Below are positions 1 to 7,968 of a DNA stretch of 64,000 nucleotides, piece by piece. Numbering within the stretch: position 1 is the stretch's first letter; each line of letters opens with the position of its first letter. The translations under genes and the position numbers were made by a program. The notes beneath the pieces are model-generated. The model searched no databases. It had not been told where the DNA came from and was given only the letters and a program-made list of their open reading frames with translations. The stretch comes from Thermomicrobiales bacterium (lineage in GTDB: Bacteria > Chloroflexota > Chloroflexia > Thermomicrobiales > UBA6265), in NCBI GenBank assembly GCA_019637585.1, contig JAHBVL010000003.1, forward strand, positions 277,827 to 341,826, written 5' to 3'.

Positions 1-255
1 CACTGCCCAGGGAAAGATGAAAACTGCCTCGATATCAAAAACAACGAAGAGCATCGCCACCATATAGAAGCGGGGCGTAAAGCGCGCCTGCACCGGCGAA
101 ACGTCGGGAACACCACTCTCGTAGGGATCGGATTTCGTCTTGGAGGGCTTGGACGGTCCGACGATGAGGTTGAGGATAAGCAGCGTCATCGCCATGGCAA
201 TCGCTGCGGTCGTCATCAGGCCAACGATGAGCCAGTTCTCGCCGGATATTTCCAC
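1..255 (-). CDS. nuoA: NADH-quinone oxidoreductase subunit A, 3' part off the left edge
   Basis: The reverse strand from a GTG at 255 encodes 85 residues with one N-terminal membrane segment (LIVGLMTTAAIAMAMTLLIL). The NuoA hallmarks follow: DPYESGVP, then RFYMVAMLFVVFDIEAVF and IFPWAV at the edge. NuoA is a membrane subunit of respiratory complex I, and the acidic DIEA segment lies in a membrane helix near the quinone site. A GGAGGAG ribosome site lies about 8 nt upstream of the GTG. The gene is cut by the window edge, and the other nuo genes presumably lie to the left. The identification is firm because the conserved segment is read directly. Confidence 0.93.
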   Translation of the reverse strand, partial: MEISGENWLIVGLMTTAAIAMAMTLLILNLIVGPSKPSKTKSDPYESGVPDVSPVQARFTPRFYMVAMLFVVFDIEAVFIFPWAV

Positions 256-406
256 GTTCCGTGAACTCCTCCACCGGTGTTCGCGCATCGATCGCGAGGT
301 CTGCGCAACCCAGAACGGCATAGCCGTTGCGAGGTCGCACCGAACGGCTGAATCCTATCATACGCCGCAAGTTCGACCGTGGCGCCTCGGCGGGGATCGC
401 GCTCCA

Positions 407-1864
407 TTATCCGATGCGAACGTCGCCCACAGGGAAGCGATATCGGCGGGGTTGCGAGCGCATCTGCAGGGCGTATCCGAGGGTCAGTGGTCCGAGCCGC
501 CCGACAAACATCAACACGCACATCAGCACCTTGCCGAAATCGCTGAGACTCTGGGTAATCCCCGTGGAGAGCCCCACCGTGGCCAGACCACTCATCGTCT
601 CGAACAGCATGTCGTGGAATTCAGCATCGGTTTCGCTCAGGCTGAACTCGGTGAATGCCAGCAGAATCGTGCCCGCGAAGTGGAAGAGAATGAATGCCGC
701 GATGATGCTCATCGACCGCATCAGCAGTCCCGGCGAAATCCGCCGCTCGAACACGGCCGACTCGCTGTCGCCCCGAAATGTCGAGATCACCGCGACAAAG
801 ACAACGGCCACTGTGGCGATCTTGACGCCGCCAGCGGTCGACCCACTCGCCCCGCCGACCATCATCGTGGCCAGCCAGACGAACTCGGTGATCGAATTGG
901 CCGATGACCAGTCGACGGTGGCAAACCCAGACGTCCGGCCCGCCAGCGCCTGAAACGCAGCGCCAAGCACCCGGTCCTCGCCCGGCTGGCCACCGAGCAT
1001 GCCGTTCCACTCCAGCACCAGCATGGCCACAAAGCCGATGAGGAAGATGACGAGATTGCCGCTGAGCACGAGTTTGGCATCGAGGCTTAGCGTCGGCCGC
1101 CGCAAACGCAGTCGCATACTCCGGATGATTTCCAGCGCTTCCCGTACGACCAGAAACGACAGCGCACCCGCCAGAACGAGGAAAGCCATTGTGATGTTGA
1201 TGGCGTAGGACGACCGGTAGCCGACCAGCGACGCGAAATTCCCCTGCAGATCGAAGCCCGCATTGCAGAACGCGGACACGGAATAGAAGAGTCCATGCCA
1301 GATCGCCTGATCCCAGGCCATTTGCCGGGAAAACGCGATCGAAAGCACCAGCCATCCGGCTCCTTCGACGACAAAGGTGAACAGCGCGATACGCCGGGAG
1401 AGCGCCGTCGCTTCACTGAGTGAAATCGACGGCGAACCATCCTGCAGGAAGAGCGACTGCCCGATGGTTGTGCGCCCGCCTCGCCCGAGCTGAAAGAGAA
1501 TACCGGCGCCCACCATGAAACCCAGGCCGCCAATCTGGATGAGCGCCAGCAGAATGACCTGTCCACCGGTATTCCAGTGGTTCTGCGTGTCTACCGTGAC
1601 CAGCCCGGTCACCGCCACCGCCGAGACAGAGGTGAACACCGCGTCGACGACCGGGGTACGGTCGCCACTCTTGGTCGTCAACGGCGTGGCCAGCAACGCC
1701 GCGCCGGCGATCATGATGAGAAAGAGGATCAGAATGAAGCGCTTGGCCCTGTCGCGCGCGCCGGCCGGTTTCGGCGGCGCTTCCGCCTCCGGCAGCTCGA
1801 TGTACTGCGATTCCCGAACGCGGCGGCGCAGCACCACGTCGTACTTGCGCGGTGGCTCGCTCAC
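407..1864 (-). CDS. Trk/Ktr-type potassium transporter membrane subunit
   Basis: A 485-residue integral membrane protein of the TrkH/KtrB family, which moves K+ (sometimes Na+) into the cell. The four pore loops with their filter glycines are visible: VTGLVTV near 85, CNAGFD near 205, RTSGFATVD near 310 and TVGLSTG near 440. The first 40 residues are a charged cytoplasmic tail rich in Arg and Pro. The GTG start overlaps the stop of the upstream RCK gene as GTGA, so the two are translationally coupled. The length is closer to KtrB than to the longer E. coli TrkH. The pore motifs make the family certain; the Ktr-versus-Trk choice is inferred. Confidence 0.93.
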   Translation of the reverse strand: MSEPPRKYDVVLRRRVRESQYIELPEAEAPPKPAGARDRAKRFILILFLIMIAGAALLATPLTTKSGDRTPVVDAVFTSVSAVAVTGLVTVDTQNHWNTGGQVILLALIQIGGLGFMVGAGILFQLGRGGRTTIGQSLFLQDGSPSISLSEATALSRRIALFTFVVEGAGWLVLSIAFSRQMAWDQAIWHGLFYSVSAFCNAGFDLQGNFASLVGYRSSYAINITMAFLVLAGALSFLVVREALEIIRSMRLRLRRPTLSLDAKLVLSGNLVIFLIGFVAMLVLEWNGMLGGQPGEDRVLGAAFQALAGRTSGFATVDWSSANSITEFVWLATMMVGGASGSTAGGVKIATVAVVFVAVISTFRGDSESAVFERRISPGLLMRSMSIIAAFILFHFAGTILLAFTEFSLSETDAEFHDMLFETMSGLATVGLSTGITQSLSDFGKVLMCVLMFVGRLGPLTLGYALQMRSQPRRYRFPVGDVRIG

Positions 1865-2556
1865 CCTGCGCGCTCGTCTGGCGGCTCCATCATCCGCTCG
1901 ACTTCCACATCGGGACCAGCCACGATCAGATCATCCCCGGATTCGATTCGCTCGTTGAACGACGGCGTGCTGATCATGAAGCGGCCCCGCACGATCAGCA
2001 GGAGGCTGACGCTCGCCCCACACGAGGTCAGCATCTCGGACACCGTCTGACCGACCATCCAGTCGGGCGCCGGCACCTTCGCCACGCCGCTCGTCGAGGA
2101 AATGGAGATGTAGTCTTCGATACTGGGAACGGCTAGTGAATGCGCGAGCTCTTCACCGGCATTGCGCTCTGGATAGACGACGCGGTGCACTCCGATCGAC
2201 CGCAACACCGCCCCATGCAGTTCGTTTTTCGCTTTGGACACGACGTAGGGAACGCCCAGTTGCTTCAGCAGCATTGCCGAGAGGATGCTCGCTTCCAGAC
2301 TCTCCCCCTGCGCCACGATGGCGACGTCCGAGTTGTGCACCTGAAGACTCCGCAGGAGATCCTCATCCGTGCCGTCGCCCTGAACCGCCAGCGCGGTGAA
2401 TCTCGCCGCGTCGGCGACCAGCTTCTCGTCGAGATCAATGGCCAGGACTTCGTAGCCCAGGTCGTGACAGGTGCGGGCAGCCGCACGGCCAAACCGCCCC
2501 AATCCAATCACGGCGACTTTCGATCCAACTCCGATTCCTTTGGCCACTTTGTCCAT
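1861..2556 (-). CDS. RCK-domain regulatory subunit of the potassium transporter (TrkA/KtrA type)
   Basis: A 231-residue cytosolic protein that gates the membrane subunit encoded directly downstream. The N-terminal RCK_N Rossmann fold has the nucleotide-binding motif GLGRFG at about 17-22, the acidic end of strand 2 (AIDLDEK) and GDGTDE near 60. The C-terminal RCK_C half starts near 140. The reading frame is open further upstream, but the start at 2556 (MDKVAKGIGVGSKVAVIG) places the Rossmann motif where the family has it, and the extra 42 residues look non-coding. A single RCK module fits KtrA, whereas TrkA has two. Confidence 0.92.
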   Translation of the reverse strand: MDKVAKGIGVGSKVAVIGLGRFGRAAARTCHDLGYEVLAIDLDEKLVADAARFTALAVQGDGTDEDLLRSLQVHNSDVAIVAQGESLEASILSAMLLKQLGVPYVVSKAKNELHGAVLRSIGVHRVVYPERNAGEELAHSLAVPSIEDYISISSTSGVAKVPAPDWMVGQTVSEMLTSCGASVSLLLIVRGRFMISTPSFNERIESGDDLIVAGPDVEVERMMEPPDERAG

Positions 2557-2698
2557 CCTCTGATGCGTGGCGATGGGACACAGCAAGGAACAATGCTCCC
2601 GAGTTCCACCGATTGTCAATCGAGCCCGTTGCCGGGCACACCTGCTTCGTGCGACGATAGCCCCGATGTCCCCCACTCCCACAGGAACTGCTGAACTG

Positions 2699-3358
2699 AT
2701 GACGCGTCGAGGCCATTCACAGCAGATCGAACAGCTGATCCGGACGTTGAGCGATCAGGGAATCACCGATGAGCGCGTGCTGGAGGCGATTCGGACAGTG
2801 CCCCGCCATGCGTTTGTCCCGGAAGATCTCCGCGACCAGGCGTGGGACAACAACGCTCTGCCACTTGCCCAGGGGCAGACGATCTCGCAACCCTTCATCG
2901 TGGCGCTGATGTCGCAAGCGCTGGCGCTGACCGGTCAGGAGCGGGTGCTCGAGATAGGGACAGGTTCCGGCTATCAAGCGGCAGTCCTCTCGAAACTCGC
3001 TCGCGACGTTGTCACGATCGAGCGGATTCCGGAGCTATCGCGTACTGCACGCGAGCTTCTCGATCGGCTCGGATTCGAAAACGTCACCATTTTCGAGGGA
3101 GATGGCAGCACCGGGATCGGAGAGGCCGGCGACTGGGACGCCATCATGGTCACCGCCGGGGCACCCGAGATCCCTCAGGCGCTCCTCGGTCAGCTGCGCG
3201 AAAACGGCGGCCGCATGGTCGTCCCCGTCGGTCCCCCAGGCGACCAGCGCCTCATCCTGCTCGAACGGCATGGTCGCCGCCACACCCAGACTGATCTCGG
3301 CCCGGTCGCCTTCGTCCCTCTGGTCGGTTCGGCAGGCTGGCCCGACGCTGGCGATTGA
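2699..3358 (+). CDS. pcm: Protein-L-isoaspartate O-methyltransferase
   Basis: A SAM-dependent enzyme that methylates L-isoaspartyl residues to start repair of aged proteins in the cytosol. The product of 219 residues matches the usual length of about 210. Visible family motifs are VPRHAFVPEDL, the AWDNNALPLAQGQTISQP block, the SAM-binding VLEIGTGSGYQAA, and VPVG near the end. An upstream in-frame ATG at 2666 and an open frame back to 2567 exist, but the 2699 start (MTRRGHSQQIEQLI) aligns with the family N-terminus. It is divergent from the potassium genes, separated by about 140 bp. Confidence 0.93.
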   Translation: MTRRGHSQQIEQLIRTLSDQGITDERVLEAIRTVPRHAFVPEDLRDQAWDNNALPLAQGQTISQPFIVALMSQALALTGQERVLEIGTGSGYQAAVLSKLARDVVTIERIPELSRTARELLDRLGFENVTIFEGDGSTGIGEAGDWDAIMVTAGAPEIPQALLGQLRENGGRMVVPVGPPGDQRLILLERHGRRHTQTDLGPVAFVPLVGSAGWPDAGD

Positions 3359-3479
3359 CGTTCCTCAGTCCGCGATCCAGTTACGGCGTACATGTGCTAT
3401 CCGGTAGGAGCCATCGCCGGAGCCTCAACGACAACAGGCGCAACCCCGAATGACTCAGAGGTGTCCTCTGCTTCTCCCC

Positions 3480-3645
3480 GTAGTCGCAGACCCCCGTGTC
3501 TGCTTTCTCAGGGAACACAACGTATCCATTGGCAGCGACTTCTCTCCACTTGCCGTTGGGGGGTTGCGGTCGTTGGGCAGCGAGGATGGTGGCCAGCATT
3601 CAGAGCGTATCCCATACGGGTGCAGACACGGGGGTCTGCAGCTAC
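3480..3645. repeat. GTAG-headed inverted-repeat element (REP-like family A)
   Basis: This 166-bp element fills most of the gap between the convergent pcm and fabI genes. It opens with GTAG and a hairpin, GCAGACCCCCGTGTCTGC (3486-3503), and closes with the reverse complement of that hairpin (3622-3639) followed by CTAC (3642-3645). A GTAG tetranucleotide beside a small imperfect palindrome is the known recognition signature of REP sequences handled by REP-associated tyrosine transposases. No open frame is convincing here. The rest of 3359-3683 holds nothing else recognisable. Confidence 0.7.
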
Positions 3646-3683
3646 ATGGCGACAAGATCACCGTCTGGCTGCCAGCGCCGACT

Positions 3684-4496
3684 CTAGTCCTCCAACCCCA
3701 ACGGCATCATCCCAACAGCGTGGAATCCGTTGTCGACGAAGATCGTCTCGCCGCTGATGGCGCTGGAGAGGTCGCTGGCCAGGAAGAGCGCGGTGTCCGC
3801 GACATTCTTCGCGCCGAAGGGAGCGCCAATCGGCGCGACCTGCTGGAAGTACTTGACCATGTCGGTCAATCCGGGAATGCCGCGCGCCGCCGCTGTCTTG
3901 ATCGGACCGGCCGAGATCGCGTTGACCCGGATGCCATCCTTGCCCAGATCGAACGCCAGATAGCGGACCGATGCCTCCAGCGCGGCTTTGGCCACACCCA
4001 TGACGTTGTACTGAGGAAATGCCCGGTCGGCGCCCAGATAGGTCAACGTGATGATCGATCCACCCTCGGTCATCAGCGGCACGATCCGCTGTGAGGTGGC
4101 AATCAGTGAATAGACGCTGATGTCCATTGCGGTGCCGAATCCGTCGCGGGTCGTTTCGCGGAAGGGGTTCTTCAACTCCGCCGGCGGCGCGAATCCCACA
4201 CTGTGCACATAGCCATGAATGACCCCGAAATCCGCTTTCAACCCAGCGGCCAGCGCATCGAGATCGTCGTCCGACGCCACATTGCCCTTGTAGAGCTTGC
4301 TGCCGGGCGCATTGGCGATCAACGCTTCACAGTCGCGCACCATGCGGTCATCGAGATAGCTCAGCGCCAGCGTCGCGCCGGCATTGACCAGGGCTTCACC
4401 AATGGCATAGGCGATACTCCATTTGTTGGCCACGCCCATGACGAGGAATGTCTTGCCGGCGAGGAGCCCGCTGGTCGGGGATGCTGTGTCGGTCAT
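3684..4496 (-). CDS. fabI: Enoyl-[acyl-carrier-protein] reductase (NADH), FabI type
   Basis: A 270-residue short-chain-dehydrogenase-like enzyme that reduces enoyl-ACP in the last step of each fatty-acid elongation round. It shows the FabI variant of the NAD-binding loop (GVANKWSIAYAIGEAL near 20), HSVGFAP near 100, the active-site block with a tyrosine, PQYNVMGVAKAALE (Tyr-x6-Lys spacing), and NAISAGPIKT near 200. The start at 4496 is preceded by AAAGGATC; an in-frame extension to 4541 has no better site. It is divergent from the dipeptidase gene. Confidence 0.94.
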   Translation of the reverse strand: MTDTASPTSGLLAGKTFLVMGVANKWSIAYAIGEALVNAGATLALSYLDDRMVRDCEALIANAPGSKLYKGNVASDDDLDALAAGLKADFGVIHGYVHSVGFAPPAELKNPFRETTRDGFGTAMDISVYSLIATSQRIVPLMTEGGSIITLTYLGADRAFPQYNVMGVAKAALEASVRYLAFDLGKDGIRVNAISAGPIKTAAARGIPGLTDMVKYFQQVAPIGAPFGAKNVADTALFLASDLSSAISGETIFVDNGFHAVGMMPLGLED

Positions 4497-4645
4497 TGTT
4501 TGCGATCCTTTCCATGCGGCCCCGCACCGTCGCCTGGCCACGAAAGTCTCCGGCGTGGGCCGGAGCGTTGGTATTTAGTGCATGATAGCGACAGTCGCCA
4601 CCGGTGGCGACCGTTCGGCGACTCAGCGGCGCGATTGGGGACGAC

Positions 4646-5707
4646 ATGGCAACGATTCCGGTGTTCGACGGTCACAACGACACAGTCCTGTCGCTGCGGG
4701 AAACCGGCCGGTCCTTTTTCGACCGCTCCACCCAGGGTCACGTCGATCTCCCACGAGCCAATGATGGTGGGCTGATCGGTGGTTTTTTCGCAGTCTGGGT
4801 CCCCAATCCGGACGAAGCCGAGATCGATCCAGACAGCGACGATCTGACCACGAGCAGCTACGGCAGCGTCGAGTCGATGCCTCCTATTCTGCCGCTCGCC
4901 ACCGCCGAGCACTTCGCCCTCGATGCGCTGGCGACGCTGGCCGGCGTCGCCCGGGCGAGTGACGGCAAGGTCGCCATCGTCCGAACGGCGGACGACATCC
5001 GCCGCAACATGAAGAACGGCATCTTCTCGATGGAGCTGCACATCGAGGGCGCTGAACCGATCGACCCCTCTCTGAACACACTGGAAACCTTCTATCTGGC
5101 GGGGGTTCGGTCGATCGGCATGGTCTGGTCCCGCCCGAATGCTTTTGCCAACGGGGTCCCCTTCCAGTTCCCCGGAAGCCCTGACACCGGTCCCGGGCTC
5201 ACCGACGCCGGCAAAGCGCTGGTTGCCGCCTGCGATGAGCTTGGCATCGTCGTCGACATGTCCCACCTGAACGAAGCGGGCTTCTGGGACATCGCCGGTA
5301 TTTCGAAAAATCCGCTCGTCTGCACCCATTCGGGTGTGCACGCATTGAGCCCCTCGACCCGCAACCTCACCGACAAGCAACTCGATGCGATCAAGGACTC
5401 GGAGGGGATCGTCGGGGTGAACTTCCACGTCGGCTTCATCAATCGCGAAGGCAGCCGCGATCCTGACAAGACATCGGTCAGTCATCTCGCCGACCATGTC
5501 GACTACATGTGCGAACGGCTGGGAACCGACAAAGTCGCCCTCGGCTCCGATTTCGACGGCGCCACCATGCCGGGCGATCTGAAGGATGCCGCCGGTCTGC
5601 CCCTCCTCATCGAGGAGCTGGTCCGGCGAGGTTACGACGATGCGACCCTGCGGGCGATCGGCGTGGAAAACTGGCTCCGGATCTTCGACCGCACCTGGAA
5701 GAATTAA
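4646..5707 (+). CDS. Membrane dipeptidase (renal dipeptidase) family M19 protein
   Basis: A 353-residue zinc dipeptidase with a TIM-barrel fold. The first metal ligands are seen in FDGHNDT (His and Asp near residues 9-11), the bridging Glu in ELHIEGAEP near 135, and further His residues in DMSHLNE and CTHSGVH. LGSDFDG near 310 is also family-typical. The family hydrolyses dipeptides, often including D-amino acids or cysteinyl-glycine; the substrate here is unknown. No signal peptide is present, so a cytosolic location is likely. The start at 4646 follows GGGGA; a GTG at 4604 is in frame but lies upstream of the conserved N-terminus. Confidence 0.9.
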   Translation: MATIPVFDGHNDTVLSLRETGRSFFDRSTQGHVDLPRANDGGLIGGFFAVWVPNPDEAEIDPDSDDLTTSSYGSVESMPPILPLATAEHFALDALATLAGVARASDGKVAIVRTADDIRRNMKNGIFSMELHIEGAEPIDPSLNTLETFYLAGVRSIGMVWSRPNAFANGVPFQFPGSPDTGPGLTDAGKALVAACDELGIVVDMSHLNEAGFWDIAGISKNPLVCTHSGVHALSPSTRNLTDKQLDAIKDSEGIVGVNFHVGFINREGSRDPDKTSVSHLADHVDYMCERLGTDKVALGSDFDGATMPGDLKDAAGLPLLIEELVRRGYDDATLRAIGVENWLRIFDRTWKN

Positions 5708-5777
5708 GGCATGTGCTACGCTGGGCGGTCGCAACGGCCTCTTCGCGTGTCCGTTCGTTTCACTGCGCCCTGAGCTC

Positions 5778-6287
5778 ATGCCCGACGCACTTCAAACCGA
5801 CAACCACATTCTCTGGGCACTGATCGCCACATCGGTGGTGATGGTGATCACCCTGGAAGCGGTGCAATCCGCCGTCGAAGGAGCCTGGCCCCATCAGCGC
5901 CGGCCGAGCACGATGCTTCCTTCTGAGCGGACCGCGCACTCGCTGTGGGGAATCGTCGCGCTGGCATTGATTGCGGGCGGACTGTTGCTGATCGCCAATC
6001 TGGCCATCCTGCTCTGGAAAGACCTCGATCCCCTCGATATTCAGCGAGCAGGTGGTGTTCTTCTGGCTGTTGCCTGGGCGCTCTTCATGCTGGTCAGCAT
6101 CGATCGGTTTGGCATACGCCGCCACATGACCGCCATAGGTCTCGCCGGGCCGGTCGCGGCGATCGCCATTCTCACCGCGGCTATCGTGCTTCTTGCCCTG
6201 GCGCTCATAGACATCTGGCCGCCTACCGATGATTTCCGCGACGCGCTGCCAGTCATTCTGATCACGGCTCTCCGACGAGGCGGTTGA
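5778..6287 (+). CDS. Unknown four-helix membrane protein
   Basis: A 169-residue protein that I do not recognise. It has four clear hydrophobic segments at about residues 10-30, 55-80, 90-112 and 118-145, with a positively charged loop (HQRRPST) after the first. The frame is open further upstream, but that part overlaps the end of the dipeptidase gene in another frame, so the ATG at 5778 is preferred. It ends one base before the start of the MFS transporter and is probably co-transcribed with it. Its composition is ordinary for a small helper membrane protein; no function is assigned. Confidence 0.65.
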   Translation: MPDALQTDNHILWALIATSVVMVITLEAVQSAVEGAWPHQRRPSTMLPSERTAHSLWGIVALALIAGGLLLIANLAILLWKDLDPLDIQRAGGVLLAVAWALFMLVSIDRFGIRRHMTAIGLAGPVAAIAILTAAIVLLALALIDIWPPTDDFRDALPVILITALRRGG

Positions 6288-6288
6288 G

Positions 6289-7794
6289 ATGGTGGAAACG
6301 ACGCCGCCAGGCGAGCGCCCCAAACGCCGTCGGACCACCACGACCACCACCCAGCCGCCCGAACCAGCCCTGCCGCCCGAAGCACCGCGGACGATTCCGT
6401 CGCCGGACGGTCCGATCCTCCTGGCTCGCACATTGCCGAAAGAGCCAGAACCGGAAATCGCACCAGCAGCGCCGGCAATCGAACTCCCCGCTTCGCCTCC
6501 GTCGCTCTTTCAGAATCCGGCGTTTCAGGCCTTCTGGATTTCGAGACTCCTGATTCAGATCGCCCAGGGGGCGATGATGTATGCCCTGCTGGTGCTCGTC
6601 GTCGATACCGCGGGTTCGTCGTTTTACAACTCGATCTTCGTCATCTGCGCGGTGCTGCCGGCCATCTTCTTTGGATTGCCGGCCGGCGTCGCCGTCGACG
6701 CCGTTCCCAGACGCCCGCTGCTGGTGGCGCTGAATGTGGTGCGGTTTCTCTTCGTCATCTCGCTGGCGTTCCAGTTGCCGTCGATCGCCGGCATCTTCGC
6801 TACGGCGTTCGGCATCTGGACGATTCATCAGTTCTACGCGCCGGCCGAAGGCTCGACCCTTCCCGCGCTCGTCCCCACCAACCGGCTCACCGAAGCCCAG
6901 GCGCTTTCCAATCTGGCGCTGATCATCGCTCAGGCGGTCGGACTTGTGATCCTGGCGCCGCTGCTGCTGAAAACAGCCGGTCCGCAATATCTCTTCGCCA
7001 TCTGCGCCGCGCTCTTTCTCACCGCCGCATTTCTGGTGCTGCAGCTGCCACGCATCACCGATGCCTCGACCACGAGTCAGGCCCGCATGGCCGACGCCGG
7101 AATCGAGCAGGCATTGCTCTCTGGATTGCGAACCCTTATGGGAGACCAGATTCTCTTTCGCGTGACGCTGGTCGACATCATCGTTGGCATCGGGTTGAGT
7201 GCGCTGGTGGTCATCGCCCCGATCTATCTGACCAATATCCTCGACAGCTCATCGGAAAACACGGTTTTCGTCTTCGCGCCGGCGGCGATCGGGGTCATCG
7301 CCGGTCTCCGGCTGGCGCCATTCCTGAGCCGGCACATCGAGCTCCGGATGCTGGCCACACTGGGGCTCCTGATCTTTGCCGCATGCGTCGCGGCGTTCGG
7401 CTTTATGTCCGATATCTACCGGTTTCTGGTCGATACCCTACAGCTGCCGCTCGATGCGCTGGCCGACGCCGTCCGCATCGCACCACTGGCATTGATGGTC
7501 ATGCTCTTCTCCGTCCCCGCCGGGTTTTCGTCGTCAGTGGTTGGTGTTGCGGCTCGCACCACCACCCTGCTCCGCACCCCCACCGGATCTCAGGGCAAAG
7601 TGATCGCCACGCAGTCGCTCATGCAGAACATCGGAGCCCTGCTGCCGACCCTCGTGGCCGGCATCCTCGCCGACGTCATCGGCGTCGAGCGGGTGGCTAT
7701 CGTCATCGCCGTCCTGATGATCGCCGGCGCGTCAGCGACATTTCTGACGGGGCGGTTTACGCCGATGGCAAGGGGAATTGTTGATGGTGCATAG
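6289..7794 (+). CDS. Major facilitator superfamily transporter
   Basis: A 501-residue transporter with about 12 hydrophobic segments after a proline-rich cytoplasmic N-terminus of about 70 residues (repeated TTTT, PP and PE). The layout FQAFWISRLLIQIAQGAMMYAL followed by FFGLPAGVAVDAVPRRPLL (the MFS motif-A region) resembles the EntS/MFS_3 group of exporters. The substrate cannot be told. The gene follows the small membrane-protein gene without a gap. The last codons and the TAG stop lie inside a heptad repeat array, so the final VDGA residues are repeat-encoded. Confidence 0.88.
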   Translation: MVETTPPGERPKRRRTTTTTTQPPEPALPPEAPRTIPSPDGPILLARTLPKEPEPEIAPAAPAIELPASPPSLFQNPAFQAFWISRLLIQIAQGAMMYALLVLVVDTAGSSFYNSIFVICAVLPAIFFGLPAGVAVDAVPRRPLLVALNVVRFLFVISLAFQLPSIAGIFATAFGIWTIHQFYAPAEGSTLPALVPTNRLTEAQALSNLALIIAQAVGLVILAPLLLKTAGPQYLFAICAALFLTAAFLVLQLPRITDASTTSQARMADAGIEQALLSGLRTLMGDQILFRVTLVDIIVGIGLSALVVIAPIYLTNILDSSSENTVFVFAPAAIGVIAGLRLAPFLSRHIELRMLATLGLLIFAACVAAFGFMSDIYRFLVDTLQLPLDALADAVRIAPLALMVMLFSVPAGFSSSVVGVAARTTTLLRTPTGSQGKVIATQSLMQNIGALLPTLVAGILADVIGVERVAIVIAVLMIAGASATFLTGRFTPMARGIVDGA

Positions 7795-7854
7795 TGCATA
7801 GTTGATAGTTGATAGTGAATAGTTGATGGTGCATAGTGCATGGTTGATGGTGCA
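7778..7854 (+). repeat. Heptad tandem array, TAGTTGA/TGGTGCA type (left arm)
   Basis: Eleven consecutive 7-nt units in perfect phase (TTGTTGA, TGGTGCA, TAGTGCA, TAGTTGA, TAGTTGA, TAGTGAA, TAGTTGA, TGGTGCA, TAGTGCA, TGGTTGA, TGGTGCA). The array encodes the last residues and the TAG stop of the MFS gene at 7792-7794. A 7-nt unit carrying TAG offers a stop in all three frames within 21 nt. A second array of the complementary units lies 37 bp further on in inverted orientation. Confidence 0.9.
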
Positions 7855-7891
7855 TTGTGGGGTTGCGACGGCCACTACCGACGTTCAATGA

Positions 7892-7968
7892 TTCACTATC
7901 AACTACCAACCATGAACTATTCACTATCGACCATCAACTATGCACTATCAACTATTCACTATGCACCC
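7892..7968 (-). repeat. Heptad tandem array, inverted partner (right arm)
   Basis: Eleven 7-nt units in phase on the plus strand (TTCACTA, TCAACTA, CCAACCA, TGAACTA, TTCACTA, TCGACCA, TCAACTA, TGCACTA, TCAACTA, TTCACTA, TGCACCC). They are reverse complements of the units in the left arm. The array supplies the TAG stop of tyrS (7952-7954) and its last residues. Both convergent genes therefore end inside mirrored arrays, which could pair into a long imperfect stem in either transcript. Confidence 0.9.

Noticed and set aside
4493-5779. 428-codon minus-strand frame opposite the M19 dipeptidase
   Set aside because: It is antisense to a gene with intact metal-ligand motifs; the translation has no recognisable domain.
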